Part shown: piece by piece, positions 17,503-28,087 of the stretch
How positions within the stretch are numbered: position 1 is the first letter of the stretch
How the letters are laid out: every line of letters starts with the position of its first letter
Assembly (NCBI RefSeq): GCF_018448885.1
Contig: NZ_RCWB01000021.1
Span: 1 to 64,000, forward strand
Origin: Photorhabdus caribbeanensis
GTDB taxonomy: Bacteria > Pseudomonadota > Gammaproteobacteria > Enterobacterales > Enterobacteriaceae
Reading direction: 5' to 3'
DNA length: 64,000 nucleotides
Notes under the pieces: model-generated
What the model was told of the DNA's origin: nothing
What the model saw: only the letters and a program-made list of their open reading frames with translations
The model's database searches: none
Position numbers and translations under genes: made by a program

Positions 17503-18780
17503 GTGGCAAAAAATATCCAAGCTATTCGAGGCATGAATGACTACTTGCCGACAGATACGGTTATCTGGCAGCGTATCGAAACTATTTTGAAACGGGTACT
17601 GGCGGGTTATGGTTATAGCGAGATCCGTACACCGATTGTAGAGCAGACCCCGTTATTTAGACGGGCTATTGGGGAAGTCACTGATGTGGTTGAAAAGGAG
17701 ATGTATACCTTTGATGATCGCAATGGTGAAAGTATAACCCTACGCCCTGAAAATACCGCAGGTTGTGTGCGTGCCGGTATTGAACATGGTCTGCTGTACA
17801 ATCAGGAACAGCGCGTATGGTATTTAGGGCCAATGTTCCGTTATGAGCGTCCGCAAAAAGGCCGTTATCGCCAATTTTATCAATTAGGTGCTGAAGTTTT
17901 TGGTCTTCAAGGGCCTGATATTGATGCCGAACTTATTTTATTGACTGCTCGTTGGTGGCGTGAGCTCGGTATTTTTGAGCATGTGACGCTTGAATTGAAT
18001 TCCATTGGTTCGTTGGCGGCACGCGCTAATTACCGCGAAGCGTTGGTAGCTTTTCTTGAGCAGCATAAAGATAAGCTGGATGAAGATTGTAAACGCCGTA
18101 TGTACAGCAATCCATTACGTGTTCTGGATTCAAAAAATCCAGAGGTTCAGCAACTTCTTAATGATGCGCCGGAACTGTTTAATTATCTTGATGCCGAATC
18201 AAAGGAACATTTTGATGGCCTGTGTGAACTGCTTGATGGGGCGGGTATCAAGTATCGGATTAATCAGCGTTTGGTTCGTGGTCTGGATTATTATAACCGC
18301 ACAGTATTTGAATGGGTGACAACGGCACTCGGGGCTCAAGGGACGGTTTGCGCCGGTGGTCGGTACGATGGACTGGTTGAGCAGTTAGGGGGGCGGCCAA
18401 CGCCTGCTGTGGGTTTTGCTATGGGGATGGAACGTCTGGTTTTGCTGGTGCAAGAAATTAATCCAGTATTTACCGCGGAGCGGTCAGTTGCGGATGTTTA
18501 TCTCGCTTCTTTTGGTGAAGGTAGTCAACAAGCGGCATTGATTTTGGCTGAACAAGTACGTGATACGTTGCCCCAATTGCGTTTAATGATGAACCACGGG
18601 GGAGGGAACTTTAAGAAGCAACTCGGGCGTGCGGATAAACAAGGCGCCAAAATTGCACTGATCCTCGGTGAGGATGAGGTTCGTTCTGGTCAGGTAGCCA
18701 TTAAAGATTTACGTACAGGTGAACAACAAACGTTGCCGCAAAGCGAAATTGCAGCTCGTTTGGCTGAACTGTTAGGTTAA
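17503..18780 (+). CDS. hisS: Histidyl-tRNA synthetase
   Basis: 425-residue class II aminoacyl-tRNA synthetase, normal length. Starts with GTG ([16 protein letters not shown]). Motif 2 ([18 protein letters not shown]), the histidine-binding [15 protein letters not shown] segment and motif 3 ([11 protein letters not shown]) are all present, followed by the anticodon-binding domain. yfgM starts 11 bp after its stop, giving the conserved hisS-yfgM-bamB-der order. Confidence 0.97.
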   Translation: MAKNIQAIRGMNDYLPTDTVIWQRIETILKRVLAGYGYSEIRTPIVEQTPLFRRAIGEVTDVVEKEMYTFDDRNGESITLRPENTAGCVRAGIEHGLLYNQEQRVWYLGPMFRYERPQKGRYRQFYQLGAEVFGLQGPDIDAELILLTARWWRELGIFEHVTLELNSIGSLAARANYREALVAFLEQHKDKLDEDCKRRMYSNPLRVLDSKNPEVQQLLNDAPELFNYLDAESKEHFDGLCELLDGAGIKYRINQRLVRGLDYYNRTVFEWVTTALGAQGTVCAGGRYDGLVEQLGGRPTPAVGFAMGMERLVLLVQEINPVFTAERSVADVYLASFGEGSQQAALILAEQVRDTLPQLRLMMNHGGGNFKKQLGRADKQGAKIALILGEDEVRSGQVAIKDLRTGEQQTLPQSEIAARLAELLG

Positions 18781-18791
18781 GGAGAGACTCT

Positions 18792-19412
18792 GTGGAAGTC
18801 TATACCAATGAAAACGAACAAGTAGACGCGATCCGTCGCTTTTTTGCCAATAATGGTAAAGCCTTGGTTTTTGGGCTGGTGTTAGGTGCCGGGGCGCTAA
18901 TTGGCTGGCGTTATTGGCAATCTCATCAGACAAATCAGTTGCAGGAAAGCGCAGAAGCTTTTGAACGAGTAGATCGAGGATTAATTGCCGGTACAAAAGA
19001 GGGGCATGCCGCTGCTGAAAAATTTGCCAGTGAAACGAATAACAGTTATGGCGTGATGATGCATATGCATTTGGCTCAACTTGCTGTTGAAAAGAATGAG
19101 TTAACTAAAGCAGATCAGTTTTTATCTGTGGCTGCCGGTCAGGCAAAAAATGAGGATTTGCAGGCTCTGGTGAATATTCGCTTAGCCAGGGTTCAATTGG
19201 CAGAAGATAAAACGGATGCTGCGTTGAAAACATTGGAGCAGGTCAAAGGTTCCGGTTGGGTTGCCGTCGCAGAGGATATCCGTGGTGATGCACTGTTGAA
19301 AAAAGGTGATATTGCCGGTGCCCGCGCAGCGTATACCAAAGGTTTGAGCTCAGATTCACCACAGGCGATCAAATCGATGTTAAATCTTAAATTGAATAAC
19401 TTATCCAGCTAA
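18792..19412 (+). CDS. yfgM: YfgM, ancillary SecYEG-associated TPR protein
   Basis: 206 residues. An N-terminal cytoplasmic stub (MEVYTNENEQVDAIRRFF) precedes one transmembrane helix (about 23-40) and a periplasmic TPR-like domain. In E. coli YfgM binds the SecYEG translocon and PpiD and takes part in periplasmic chaperone handover. GTG start with AAGGAGA just upstream. bamB follows after 14 bp, so this is probably one transcript with hisS. Confidence 0.93.
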   Translation: MEVYTNENEQVDAIRRFFANNGKALVFGLVLGAGALIGWRYWQSHQTNQLQESAEAFERVDRGLIAGTKEGHAAAEKFASETNNSYGVMMHMHLAQLAVEKNELTKADQFLSVAAGQAKNEDLQALVNIRLARVQLAEDKTDAALKTLEQVKGSGWVAVAEDIRGDALLKKGDIAGARAAYTKGLSSDSPQAIKSMLNLKLNNLSS

Positions 19413-19426
19413 GGGGAATTCTTTCG

Positions 19427-20599
19427 ATGCAACTGCGTAAAACACTCTTAGTTGGTTTGGTGGCTTCTATTCTGCTAGCCGGTTGTTCAAGTGAGCAAGA
19501 CACAGTAACGATGTCACCATTGCCAAAGGTCGAAAATCAATTTAATCCAAACCAGATTTGGGATAAATCGGTAGGTGATGGTGTTGGTCGTTATTATTCT
19601 CACTTAACGCCAACTTGGCAAGGTTCCGCTGTTTATGTTGCTGATCGTCATGGTATCGTTAAGGCGTTGGACATTGATAGTGGTAAAGAGATATGGTCGG
19701 TGAATCTGGCTGAAAAAGCGGGTTTCCTCTCTTCTCGTATACCTGCGTTGCTCTCTGGTGGTCTGACCGTTGCTGGGGATCATCTATATGTAGGTACTGA
19801 ACGTGCCAAAGTTATTGCATTGAATACCAAAGACGGCCAAGTTGCCTGGCAATCTGACGTTGCCGGTGAAGCGCTGTCGCGCCCTGTGGTGAGTGATGGT
19901 TTGGTACTGATTCATACTAGCAATGGGATGTTACAGGCATTAAACGAGTCAGATGGTAAAGTGCAGTGGTCCGTTAATTTGGATACGCCATCATTATCAT
20001 TGCGTGGTGAATCGGCACCTGCCGTGGCTTACGGTGCTGCCATCGTCGGAGGGGATAATGGTCGTGTCAACGCCGTCTTGATCTCTCAGGGGCAGTTGAT
20101 TTGGCAACAACGTATCTCTCAGGTAACTAGCTCTACAGAAATTGGTCGTCTTAATGATGTTGATACGACACCGGTTATTTCTGAAGGCGTGATATATGCA
20201 ATAGCTTATAGCGGCAATCTGGTGGCGCTTGATATGCGTTCAGGTCAGATCCTCTGGAAGCGCGATTTGGGTTCAGTGAACGAGATGGTTGTTTCTGGTG
20301 ATAATATCTATATTGTTGACCAAAACGATCGTGTTATGGGGCTGCGTCAAAGTGATGGCGTTACTTTGTGGACTCAGACAAAATTGCAACACCGTAATTT
20401 AACCGCGCCTGAAATGTATAATGGTTATCTGGTTGTCGGTGACAGTGAAGGTTATCTGCACTGGCTAAATATGGATGACGGTAAGTTTGTTGCTCAACAT
20501 AAAGTTGATAGTTCCGGTTTAATGAGCCGTCCGGTTGTAGCCAGTGATAAATTAATGGTACAGGCGAAAGACGGTACGGTTTATCTGTTTACCCGTTGA
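19427..20599 (+). CDS. bamB: Outer-membrane assembly lipoprotein BamB
   Basis: 390 residues. Signal peptide with lipobox ILLAGC (Cys20), then Ser at +2, consistent with transfer to the outer membrane. The body is an eight-bladed beta-propeller of PQQ-like repeats with the recurring pattern DGKVQW, SGQILWKRDLG and DGVTLWTQ. BamB scaffolds BamA in beta-barrel insertion. Preceded by AAGGGGAA. A hairpin terminator follows before der. Confidence 0.97.
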   Translation: MQLRKTLLVGLVASILLAGCSSEQDTVTMSPLPKVENQFNPNQIWDKSVGDGVGRYYSHLTPTWQGSAVYVADRHGIVKALDIDSGKEIWSVNLAEKAGFLSSRIPALLSGGLTVAGDHLYVGTERAKVIALNTKDGQVAWQSDVAGEALSRPVVSDGLVLIHTSNGMLQALNESDGKVQWSVNLDTPSLSLRGESAPAVAYGAAIVGGDNGRVNAVLISQGQLIWQQRISQVTSSTEIGRLNDVDTTPVISEGVIYAIAYSGNLVALDMRSGQILWKRDLGSVNEMVVSGDNIYIVDQNDRVMGLRQSDGVTLWTQTKLQHRNLTAPEMYNGYLVVGDSEGYLHWLNMDDGKFVAQHKVDSSGLMSRPVVASDKLMVQAKDGTVYLFTR

Positions 20600-20652
20600 G
20601 TATTGCTTACTGCCTGTTTACCGGAAATAAAGTAAAGCGTTAATATAGTCCT

Positions 20653-20696
20653 ACGGCTCCTGGATAGAAAGAGAACAGGAGCCGTTTCGTCTTTTT
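20653..20696 (+). terminator. Rho-independent terminator after bamB
   Basis: ACGGCTCCTG and CAGGAGCCGT form a perfect 10-bp stem, followed by a T-rich tract (TTCGTCTTTTT). Confidence 0.88.
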
Positions 20697-20758
20697 AGTG
20701 TTCTGTTGTGATGAACAGTGGAGTACTAATTTCAAATTAAGTCATGAGGCATCAACAA

Positions 20759-22240
20759 ATGATACCTGTCGTCGCTCTGGTAGGGCGCCCAAATGTGGGT
20801 AAGTCCACATTATTTAACCGTTTAACCCGTACAAGAGATGCGCTGGTAGCGGATTTTCCAGGTCTGACTCGCGACCGTAAATATGGTCGAGCTGAGGTTG
20901 AAGGGCAGGAGTTTATCATCATTGATACCGGTGGTATCGATGGCACCGAAGAGGGTGTAGAAACCCATATGGCCGCTCAATCTTTGATGGCGATTGAAGA
21001 GGCCGATATTGTTCTGTTTATGGTAGATGCTCGTGCCGGACTGATGCCAGCAGATCACGCGATAGCAAAACATCTACGTAGCCGCGAAAGAGCCACTTTT
21101 TTGGTCGCGAATAAGACCGACGGCGTGGATATTGATACCGCTATTGCTGAATTTTATTCCCTCGGATTGGGGGATATTTACTCTATCGCGGCTTCTCATG
21201 GTCGTGGCGTCACCCAACTTATTGAACGAGTGCTGTTGCCTTTCTCTGGTAAAGGTGAAGAAGAAGAGGTTGAGCTGACGGAGGAAGAAGCCAACGCAGC
21301 TTATTGGGCAGAACAGGAACAGAATGAAATTGAGATGGTAGAAGAGGAGGAGGATTTTGATCCATCAACTCTGCCATTGAAATTAGCCATTGTCGGTAAA
21401 CCAAATGTGGGTAAGTCTACGTTGACTAACCGTATCTTGGGTGAAGAGAGAGTTGTGGTTTACGACATGCCCGGCACTACCCGTGACAGTATTTATATTC
21501 CAATGGAACGCAATGGTCGCGAATATATCCTTATTGATACCGCAGGGGTACGTAAGCGCGGTAAGATCACGGAAACGGTTGAAAAATTTTCAGTCATTAA
21601 AACGCTTCAAGCGATTGAAGATGCCAATGTTGTATTGCTGGTGATCGATGCGCGAGAAGGCATTTCCGATCAAGATTTGTCATTATTGGGTTTTATTCTT
21701 AATAGCGGACGCTCATTGGTCATTGCGGTCAATAAGTGGGATGGCATGTCGCAAGAAGATAAAGAGCGTGTGAAAGAGATGCTGGATTATCGTCTTGGTT
21801 TTGTTGACTTTGCCAGGGTACATTTTATCTCTGCTCTACATGGCAGTGGGGTAGGAAATCTGTTTGACTCGATTCTTGAGGCTTATGATTGCGCTACTCG
21901 CCGTGTCAATACTTCACTGCTAACCCGTATCATGCATATGGCCGAAGAGGATCATCAGCCGCCGATGATCCGTGGTCGCAGGGTGAAAATGAAATATGCT
22001 CATGCTGGTGGTTATAATCCACCAATTGTTGTGATCCACGGTAATCAGGTAACTGATTTGCCTGATTCTTATAAGCGTTATCTGATGAACTATTTCCGTC
22101 GATCCCTAAAGGTGATGGGGACGCCCATTCGGATTCAGTTTAAAGAAGGGGCAAATCCCTATGCTGACAAACGTAATACGTTGACACCAAATCAAATGCG
22201 TAAACGTAAACGTCTAATGGCGCATCTGAAAAAGCGTTAA
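20759..22240 (+). CDS. der: Ribosome biogenesis double GTPase Der (EngA)
   Basis: 493 residues. Two tandem Era-like GTPase domains, each with a clear P-loop (GRPNVGKST near residue 10; GKPNVGKST near 210), DTGG/DTAG switch motifs and NKxD (NKTD, NKWD). An acidic Glu-rich linker joins them and a KH-like C-terminal domain ends in basic [13 protein letters not shown]. It acts in 50S subunit assembly. The ATG at 20759 matches the family start and has AGG 9 bp upstream; an in-frame ATG five codons earlier does not. Confidence 0.96.
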   Translation: MIPVVALVGRPNVGKSTLFNRLTRTRDALVADFPGLTRDRKYGRAEVEGQEFIIIDTGGIDGTEEGVETHMAAQSLMAIEEADIVLFMVDARAGLMPADHAIAKHLRSRERATFLVANKTDGVDIDTAIAEFYSLGLGDIYSIAASHGRGVTQLIERVLLPFSGKGEEEEVELTEEEANAAYWAEQEQNEIEMVEEEEDFDPSTLPLKLAIVGKPNVGKSTLTNRILGEERVVVYDMPGTTRDSIYIPMERNGREYILIDTAGVRKRGKITETVEKFSVIKTLQAIEDANVVLLVIDAREGISDQDLSLLGFILNSGRSLVIAVNKWDGMSQEDKERVKEMLDYRLGFVDFARVHFISALHGSGVGNLFDSILEAYDCATRRVNTSLLTRIMHMAEEDHQPPMIRGRRVKMKYAHAGGYNPPIVVIHGNQVTDLPDSYKRYLMNYFRRSLKVMGTPIRIQFKEGANPYADKRNTLTPNQMRKRKRLMAHLKKR

Positions 22241-22249
22241 TGCTAATAG

Positions 22250-22279
22250 GAAAAGGGGTGGTGCTTAACCACCCTTTTT
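22250..22279. terminator. Bidirectional terminator between der and the convergent inhibitor gene
   Basis: AAAAGGGGTGGT and ACCACCCTTTTT flank a 5-nt loop. The stem has A/T runs on both sides and overlaps the last codons of the emfourin-like gene. Confidence 0.8.
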
Positions 22280-22582
22280 GTCGGCGTTCCATATCTGGGT
22301 AATGATTTCTGGTGCATCTGACTCAGGAAGGGTGAAGTGGAATTCTTCATTTCCATTGACGATACTGAGCAGATAATAATCTTGATCAGGATATGGTGCT
22401 GATGGCATAGAATCGGAAAAGTCTTGTTCTATGGCTTGAAGAAATAACTGCTGTTGGTGTGAAGACAATGATTCTAAATTCACTGTTTTATCTTGGTTAA
22501 GGCCAGGTGTGGCGGCAAATCCTCCTTGTAGGGAAATTGTGATTTTACTATCAGTTGTGAGTTTAAAAGTTTTATTATTCAT
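22265..22582 (-). CDS. Emfourin-like inhibitor of the adjacent M4 protease
   Basis: 105 residues, no signal peptide. The N-terminal half has an ISLQGGFAATPGL segment and the rest alternates short beta-type stretches, consistent with emfourin (M4in), the slow tight-binding inhibitor encoded beside protealysin in Serratia. It lies 161 bp downstream of, and on the same strand as, an M4 protease gene, the arrangement known for protealysin-emfourin pairs. The function is inferred mainly from this pairing, the size and partial motif resemblance. The likely role is to keep leaked protease inactive in the cytoplasm or to regulate secreted enzyme. Weak ribosome-binding site. Confidence 0.72.
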   Translation of the reverse strand: MNNKTFKLTTDSKITISLQGGFAATPGLNQDKTVNLESLSSHQQQLFLQAIEQDFSDSMPSAPYPDQDYYLLSIVNGNEEFHFTLPESDAPEIITQIWNADKKGG

Positions 22583-22743
22583 GATATACCAATTTTTTAC
22601 GGTTATTTTTTAACGTCTCTTTAGTATAGCGTGAAATTCGTCGTTAACAATTTTAGTATCTTTTATTAGATATATTTTTTTACTAGCCAGGTATTACAAA
22701 TAATAAAATATCGCTGGCGTTAAACCAGCGATATGTTTATAGA

Positions 22744-23853
22744 TTACTCTTCAGTTTTATCTTTAGTTTTGTCCTTGTCGCCGCTTTTATCGTCTTTATC
22801 TTCCTTCACTTTAATGCCTACTTCTTTCCAGCTATCAATTGTTGCTTTTTCAACATCCTCATCAAATAACTCACGAGCATGTTTAACTGTTAATTTAGCG
22901 AAAGCTACGAAGTTAGCATCTCGGGCAAGATCTTTATCCAACAATGTGTTGTACCATATTTTTCCTGCTCTTTCCCAGGCATATCCACCTAATTTTATCG
23001 CCAGATTATAGAAGGCTTTATTAGGAATACCTGAATTAATATGAACACCACCATTGTCTCTATAAATCGGCAAGTCTTTATAATTATCCATATGACCGGG
23101 CTGTGGATCTTTACCGAGAGTTTCATCATCATATGCACTGCCAGGGTTTTTCAGTGAACGAATCCCTACACCTTTAATGTCTTTGCCCAGCAATTCACTT
23201 CCCATAACCCAATCAGCTTCATCAGCTTTTTGTTTCAGATAATGTTGTTTTACTAATGAGCCAAAAACATCCGCTATTGATTCATTTAACGCGCCAGACT
23301 GGAAGAAATAGACCAAATCTGCTGTTTTTTCAATAACACCATGTGATAATTCATGGCCAATTACATCGACAGAGGTTGTGAAATCATTAAAAGTTTTACC
23401 ATCTCCGTCGCCAAATACCATTTGCCCGTTGCCCCAGAATGCATTCATATATTCTTCGCCATAATGCACGGTGGCAATCAATTTCATTCCTTTATCATCT
23501 AATGAGTTGCGATTAAAAACTTCTTTATAGAAATTGTAAGTCGCTTCTAAATATCTATATGCGTTATCAACTGATTTATCTCCGTTATCTGGCTCTCCTT
23601 CATCTCGTACTAATTTTCCTGGCAACTTGCGTTTATTTTCTGCATCGTGAATAGAACGATGTATAGTTGTATTGGTAACTTTATCGTCATTGTCGGAATC
23701 ATCGGAAGATTCTTTAATAACATTGTCCAACATTAAACTCTTAGTATGATTTAATGTCATTAATACTTTCTTCTTTTTATTGTCATTATTATAAATATTT
23801 TGAAGAATGTACGGCGGTATTAAGCCTCTGTAGTTATTGTTTTGTATTTGCAT
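22744..23853 (-). CDS. prtS: Protealysin-like M4 metalloprotease (PrtS)
   Basis: 369 residues, thermolysin family. Zinc motif HELSH (His167, Glu168, His171), third ligand Glu191 in GALNESIADVFGS and the catalytic-region His271 in GGVHINSG are intact. There is no Sec signal peptide; instead a short propeptide with the IPPYIL motif (residues 12-17) matches the protealysin subgroup. Photorhabdus PrtS is a secreted protease reported to trigger melanisation in insects. The last about 23 residues are an unusual Lys/Asp-rich tail (KEDKDDKSGDKDK). Strong AGGAGA ribosome-binding site. With the inhibitor gene it occupies the interval where E. coli has amiA next to hemF. Confidence 0.92.
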   Translation of the reverse strand: MQIQNNNYRGLIPPYILQNIYNNDNKKKKVLMTLNHTKSLMLDNVIKESSDDSDNDDKVTNTTIHRSIHDAENKRKLPGKLVRDEGEPDNGDKSVDNAYRYLEATYNFYKEVFNRNSLDDKGMKLIATVHYGEEYMNAFWGNGQMVFGDGDGKTFNDFTTSVDVIGHELSHGVIEKTADLVYFFQSGALNESIADVFGSLVKQHYLKQKADEADWVMGSELLGKDIKGVGIRSLKNPGSAYDDETLGKDPQPGHMDNYKDLPIYRDNGGVHINSGIPNKAFYNLAIKLGGYAWERAGKIWYNTLLDKDLARDANFVAFAKLTVKHARELFDEDVEKATIDSWKEVGIKVKEDKDDKSGDKDKTKDKTEE

Positions 23854-24087
23854 AAAATATCTCCTGGAATAAATTTTTTAGTTATTAATTAGAGGTACTC
23901 TTTAGGTACGGGTTCATATTAAACACGTTTCCAGTAGATAGTCATCAGGTCCAACCTGCTTCTTTTGTGTTAAGGGTTTGTTAATAAATTGTTAAGTTTT
24001 TTTGTGTGAGGGATTCTTGCATTGGCTGTAATAAAAATATAAATAGTTAGGAATAGTTTTTTATAATATTCCTAACATGATAAAAAA

Positions 24088-24996
24088 TCATATCCAGTTT
24101 TTTGCTGGTAGAAAGTCGATATATAAAGCGGCTTCCGCAGATCCTGGTTCAGGGTGATAATCATATTCCCAACGTACTAATGGCGGCATGGACATTAAGA
24201 TAGACTCTGTTCGTCCTCCACTTTGTAATCCAAATAAGGTTCCTCTGTCCCAAACGAGGTTAAATTCTACATAGCGACTACGGCGATATAATTGAAATTG
24301 TCGTTCACGTTCACCCCACGGTATGTCTTTCCTTTTTTCTACAATCGGTAAATAGGCAGAAAGAAAACCTTTACCTACATCTTGAGTGAAATTGAAACAA
24401 TGTTCAAAGTTAGGCGTATTTAAGTCGTCGTAAAATAAGCCACCAATTCCACGGGCTTCATCACGATGTTTAATATAAAAATAATTGTCACACCATTTTT
24501 TATATTTTGGATAAACATCTTCTCCATAGGGTTGACATATATTTCTGGCGGTAGTGTGCCAGTGAATAGCATCTTCCTTAAAACCATAATAAGGTGTTAA
24601 ATCAAAACCGCCGCCGAACCACCATACTGGCGCTTCACCCTCTTTTTCTGCAATAAAGAACCGAACATTAGCATGACTGGTTGGTATATAGGGGTTCAAA
24701 GGATGAATAACCAGAGAGACGCCCATTGCTTGATAATGCCGACCGGCCAGTTCAGGGCGGAGAGCGGTTGCTGATGAGGGAAGTATATCTCCTGACACAT
24801 GAGAAAAATTAGCGCCTGCTTGTTCGAATATCGCGCCTTCTTTCATAATTCGACTACGGCCTCCGCCGCCTTCTTCTCGTTGCCAGCATTGCTCAGTAAA
24901 TTTCGCTGTGCCATCTGCTTGTTCCAGTTGTCGGCAAATTTCATCCTGTAATGAAAGGAAAAAAGATTTAATCTGATTAATATTTGGTGTATTCAT
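24088..24996 (-). CDS. hemF: Oxygen-dependent coproporphyrinogen III oxidase
   Basis: 302 residues. It decarboxylates coproporphyrinogen III to protoporphyrinogen IX in haem synthesis under aerobic conditions. Family signatures include [32 protein letters not shown], the [14 protein letters not shown] stretch and the [20 protein letters not shown] segment. Normal length. Divergent from ypeA, as part of a conserved ypeA/hemF neighbourhood. Confidence 0.97.
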   Translation of the reverse strand: MNTPNINQIKSFFLSLQDEICRQLEQADGTAKFTEQCWQREEGGGGRSRIMKEGAIFEQAGANFSHVSGDILPSSATALRPELAGRHYQAMGVSLVIHPLNPYIPTSHANVRFFIAEKEGEAPVWWFGGGFDLTPYYGFKEDAIHWHTTARNICQPYGEDVYPKYKKWCDNYFYIKHRDEARGIGGLFYDDLNTPNFEHCFNFTQDVGKGFLSAYLPIVEKRKDIPWGERERQFQLYRRSRYVEFNLVWDRGTLFGLQSGGRTESILMSMPPLVRWEYDYHPEPGSAEAALYIDFLPAKNWI

Positions 24997-25146
24997 GATT
25001 CTTTCCCTATTATGATACGGTGAGCGTTATATTATAGCTGCTAGTGGAAGAGAATAGTGGAAGAGAGCGCATTTTCATATTGATTCCGGTGTTAAAGCGG
25101 AGATAATGAGAAAATAGTTATTTCAATAAAAACAGGTTGGTTAGGG

Positions 25147-25578
25147 ATGGAAATTCGGGTATTTCGACAAGATGATTTTGAAGAAGTGATCACCTTATGG
25201 GAACGCTGCGATTTACTTAATCCTGGTGTTGATCCTGAAGTGGATATTGAGCGTAAATTGACTCATGATCCTGATCTGTTTTTAGTCGCGGAAGTGGCTG
25301 GTGAAGTGGTTGGGACGATTATGGGTGGTTATGATGGTCATCGTGGTTCTGCTTATTATTTGGGAGTTCATCCTGAATTTCGCGGTAGGGGAATTGCGAA
25401 TGCATTAATTGCCCGGTTAGAAAAGAAATTGATTGCCCGTGGTTGCCCAAAAATAATTCTTATTGTTCCTGAAGATAATGATGCCACTATCTATATGTGT
25501 GAAAAACTGGAATATGAAGATCGTTATCAAGAGAGCGTTATTTTCAGTAAGTGTTTGATTGGTGATCAGGAATATTGA
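25147..25578 (+). CDS. ypeA: GNAT-family acetyltransferase YpeA
   Basis: 143 residues, a complete single GNAT domain. The acetyl-CoA-binding signature is [14 protein letters not shown] (motif A, around residue 80-95), and the N terminus [21 protein letters not shown] matches E. coli YpeA in form. Substrate unknown. The context hemF-ypeA-yfeY is conserved. Confidence 0.9.
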   Translation: MEIRVFRQDDFEEVITLWERCDLLNPGVDPEVDIERKLTHDPDLFLVAEVAGEVVGTIMGGYDGHRGSAYYLGVHPEFRGRGIANALIARLEKKLIARGCPKIILIVPEDNDATIYMCEKLEYEDRYQESVIFSKCLIGDQEY

Positions 25579-25623
25579 GTTTAGATATGGCTGAGTGAAA
25601 GAATCCCACTCAGCCACAAGCCA

Positions 25624-26043
25624 TTAGTTCAATTTGGTGACTTTTTTCACATCGACGGTCATACCATTCCACTCTTTATCGACTTCACCTTCAAGACGGA
25701 CTCTATCTTGAGGCGTTATCGTTTGACCATTCCAGTATTTATGATCAACTTCCACTTCAACGATTCCTGCATTATCGCGGAATATGAAGTGATCACTGTG
25801 GATACGGGATTCAATATGCCCTTCCAGCACGACCCAACTGTCATCTCTCATATTTTTAACTTGTTGGGTGGTGGAAATTCTTGCATTTTGATCGACAAAA
25901 CCACCTTGTGGTGCTGCTTGGACGGGAGGCTGTGTTGAATCGGGACCAGAAAAACCGCCAAATTGCGTCTGTGAGGTTTGAGCTATTGACGGCATACTAA
26001 ACAAAGTAATCAAAGCGGTGGTTATAAAGATTTTTTTCATCAT
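25624..26043 (-). CDS. BOF-family periplasmic stress protein (YgiW/YdeI-like)
   Basis: 139 residues. A Sec signal peptide (cleavage near SIAQ, residue about 21) precedes a Gly/Gln/Pro-rich linker and a small OB-fold of the bacterial BOF family, with VKNMRDDSWVVLEGHI near 62, HFIFRDNAGIVEVEVDHKYW near 85 and RVRLEGEVDKEWN near 114. E. coli relatives YgiW and YdeI are linked to stress tolerance. Ligand unknown. Two adjacent ATG codons; either could start. Monocistronic, convergent with ypeA. Confidence 0.85.
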   Translation of the reverse strand: MMKKIFITTALITLFSMPSIAQTSQTQFGGFSGPDSTQPPVQAAPQGGFVDQNARISTTQQVKNMRDDSWVVLEGHIESRIHSDHFIFRDNAGIVEVEVDHKYWNGQTITPQDRVRLEGEVDKEWNGMTVDVKKVTKLN

Positions 26044-26214
26044 ATTGACCTTACTAATAGTGATGATTTTTAGGGGGAGCTAATGATACCGCTAAGTTGT
26101 ATTTTATCAATAAAATATTAATCTAAAGTAATTAATTTAAACATTCTCTGAAACTAACAATCAGATGTGATGTCTCAGTGCCTATCTCTGTATTGAGTCA
26201 TAAGGGAACTAGTT

Positions 26215-26823
26215 ATGCAGAAGTATATTTTAACTAACATGTTGTCAGGATTGCGTTTTATCACAATAAGCGGTGCATTGTTACTGGCCGGTTGTACGGG
26301 TTCATCGGGTTTTTCATGGTCGAATTTGTCGCCTCTGAGTTGGTTTGGCAGCTCCTTAAAAATTTCAGATCAGGGTGTGGGAGAAATAAATGATCTGACA
26401 GTAATGAATAAAGAGGCAATAGAGCAGGGGTTGGATGGAAAGTACCACTTACGCAGTGGTATGGAAACAAAAAATGGCCAATTGGCGACACTCTTTCAAG
26501 CAATGGATGGTGATCAATTGAAGATAGCGCTATTTGGTCAGGTTGATGGAAAAGTCAGCCGTATTGAAGTGTCGGATAAAGATATTGAAACCGTCTGGGG
26601 AACAAAGGTTGGTATGCCATTTTCGGCACTTTATAGTAGGGCATTTGGTGCTTGCCAAAATACGGTGAGTGAATCAGAGAAGAGCGCTATCGTTTGTGTA
26701 TCCCCACAGAGCAAACATGTTAGTTATCTGTTTACAGGTCATTGGAATGGCCCTGAAGGTTTAATTCCTTCTGATGATGTGCTGAAAAATTGGAAAGTGG
26801 AACGCATCATTTGGAAGCGATGA
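26215..26823 (+). CDS. yfeY: YfeY-like RpoE-regulated lipoprotein (DUF1131)
   Basis: 202 residues. Lipoprotein signal with lipobox LLLAGC near residue 28. The body resembles DUF1131 proteins such as E. coli YfeY, whose gene is a sigma-E target near ypeA; the gene order here supports this. Recognisable stretches are LSPLSWFGSSLKISDQGVG and WGTKVGMPFSALYSRAFGAC. Role in envelope homeostasis is inferred from the family. A weak GC-rich hairpin at about 26876-26899 may end the transcript. Confidence 0.85.
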   Translation: MQKYILTNMLSGLRFITISGALLLAGCTGSSGFSWSNLSPLSWFGSSLKISDQGVGEINDLTVMNKEAIEQGLDGKYHLRSGMETKNGQLATLFQAMDGDQLKIALFGQVDGKVSRIEVSDKDIETVWGTKVGMPFSALYSRAFGACQNTVSESEKSAIVCVSPQSKHVSYLFTGHWNGPEGLIPSDDVLKNWKVERIIWKR

Positions 26824-27064
26824 GAAGTTCTGATTAAAACATAAACTGAGTCAATTTGGTGAATTTGATATTCCTATTGCGGGGCTGTAGCAGGCCCGCA
26901 CTTTTCATTTAAAAACCTCATTCTTCCTGTCAGCTTATTGCGTTTCATACTTTCTAATTGCAATTTGGTATATTAAACGGTGATAGTTATCTACCCTGTT
27001 ATAAATAAACTGGATACATTAGTCACTGGCGCGTTATTTGATGAAATAACGGATAAGGTGAGAA

Positions 27065-28087
27065 ATGAAAAAGTATTCAGTAAAAAATACAATACTAAAC
27101 GGACTGGTAGTAGTAACTTTATTAGGCAGCAGTCATGCCTTTGCTGTAGAACTGTTAAACAGCTCTTATGATGTTGCCCGTGAGTTATTTTCTGTACTGA
27201 ATCCTGAGTTTGAAAAACAGTGGAATCAGCAGTATCCACAAGACAAATTGATAATCAAACAATCCCACGCCGGTTCCTCCAAACAAGCACTGGCAATTCT
27301 CCAGGGATTGCGGGCTGATGTGGTGACTTACAATCAGGTAACGGATGTGCAAATTTTGCATGATCGCGGCAAGCTGATCCCAGCTGATTGGCAGAACCGC
27401 CTGCCAAATAGCAGCTCACCTTACTATTCCACGATGGCGTTTCTTGTACGTAAAGGCAACCCAAAAAATATTCGTCATTGGGATGATTTGGTGCGTCAGG
27501 ATGTCAAATTAGTCTTCCCAAACCCTAAAACCTCCGGTAATGGCCGATATACTTATTTGGCTGCCTGGGGAGCTATTCAGCAGGAAAATGGTGGAGATCA
27601 AGGAAAAACTCGTGAGTGGATGAAGCGTTTCCTGAAAAATGTCGCCGTGTTTGATACTGGCGGTCGCGGGGCGACAACTTCATTTATTGAACGTGGTTTG
27701 GGTGATGTACTGATCAGTTTCGAATCTGAAGTGAACAACATTCGCAAGCAGTATGGTGATGATAAATATGAAGTGATCGTTCCACCGGTAGGTATTCTGG
27801 CAGAATTCCCAGTGGCTTGGGTTGATAAGCATATTGCGAAAAACGGTACAGAGAAAGCGGCCAAAGCTTATCTAAATTATCTTTATAGTCCACAGGCACA
27901 GCAGATCATTACCAGCTTTAATTATCGAGTCAGTGATAAAAACGTGATGGCTCAGCAGAGAACCCGTTTTCCAGAAACTAAGCTGTTTCGATTGGAAGAT
28001 CAATTTGGCGGTTGGCCGCAAGTGATGAAAACTCACTTCAATACTGGCGGCATACTGGATCAATTGCTGGCCGAGGGGCATAAGTAA
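27065..28087 (+). CDS. cysP: Thiosulfate/sulfate-binding periplasmic protein
   Basis: 340 residues. Signal peptide ending near SSHAFA (residue 27), then a type II periplasmic binding protein. Sulfate-binding signatures: [31 protein letters not shown] (oxyanion loop), [17 protein letters not shown] and the [12 protein letters not shown] segment. First gene of the cysPTWA uptake operon; its stop abuts the cysT start. AAGGTGAG ribosome-binding site. CysB activation is known for this operon in enterobacteria; no operator was resolved here. Confidence 0.96.
   Translation: MKKYSVKNTILNGLVVVTLLGSSHAFAVELLNSSYDVARELFSVLNPEFEKQWNQQYPQDKLIIKQSHAGSSKQALAILQGLRADVVTYNQVTDVQILHDRGKLIPADWQNRLPNSSSPYYSTMAFLVRKGNPKNIRHWDDLVRQDVKLVFPNPKTSGNGRYTYLAAWGAIQQENGGDQGKTREWMKRFLKNVAVFDTGGRGATTSFIERGLGDVLISFESEVNNIRKQYGDDKYEVIVPPVGILAEFPVAWVDKHIAKNGTEKAAKAYLNYLYSPQAQQIITSFNYRVSDKNVMAQQRTRFPETKLFRLEDQFGGWPQVMKTHFNTGGILDQLLAEGHK

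Noticed and set aside
26980-27239. Small frames on both strands before cysP
   Set aside because: They overlap the cysP signal peptide region and its leader; cysP has the clear ribosome-binding site and family match.
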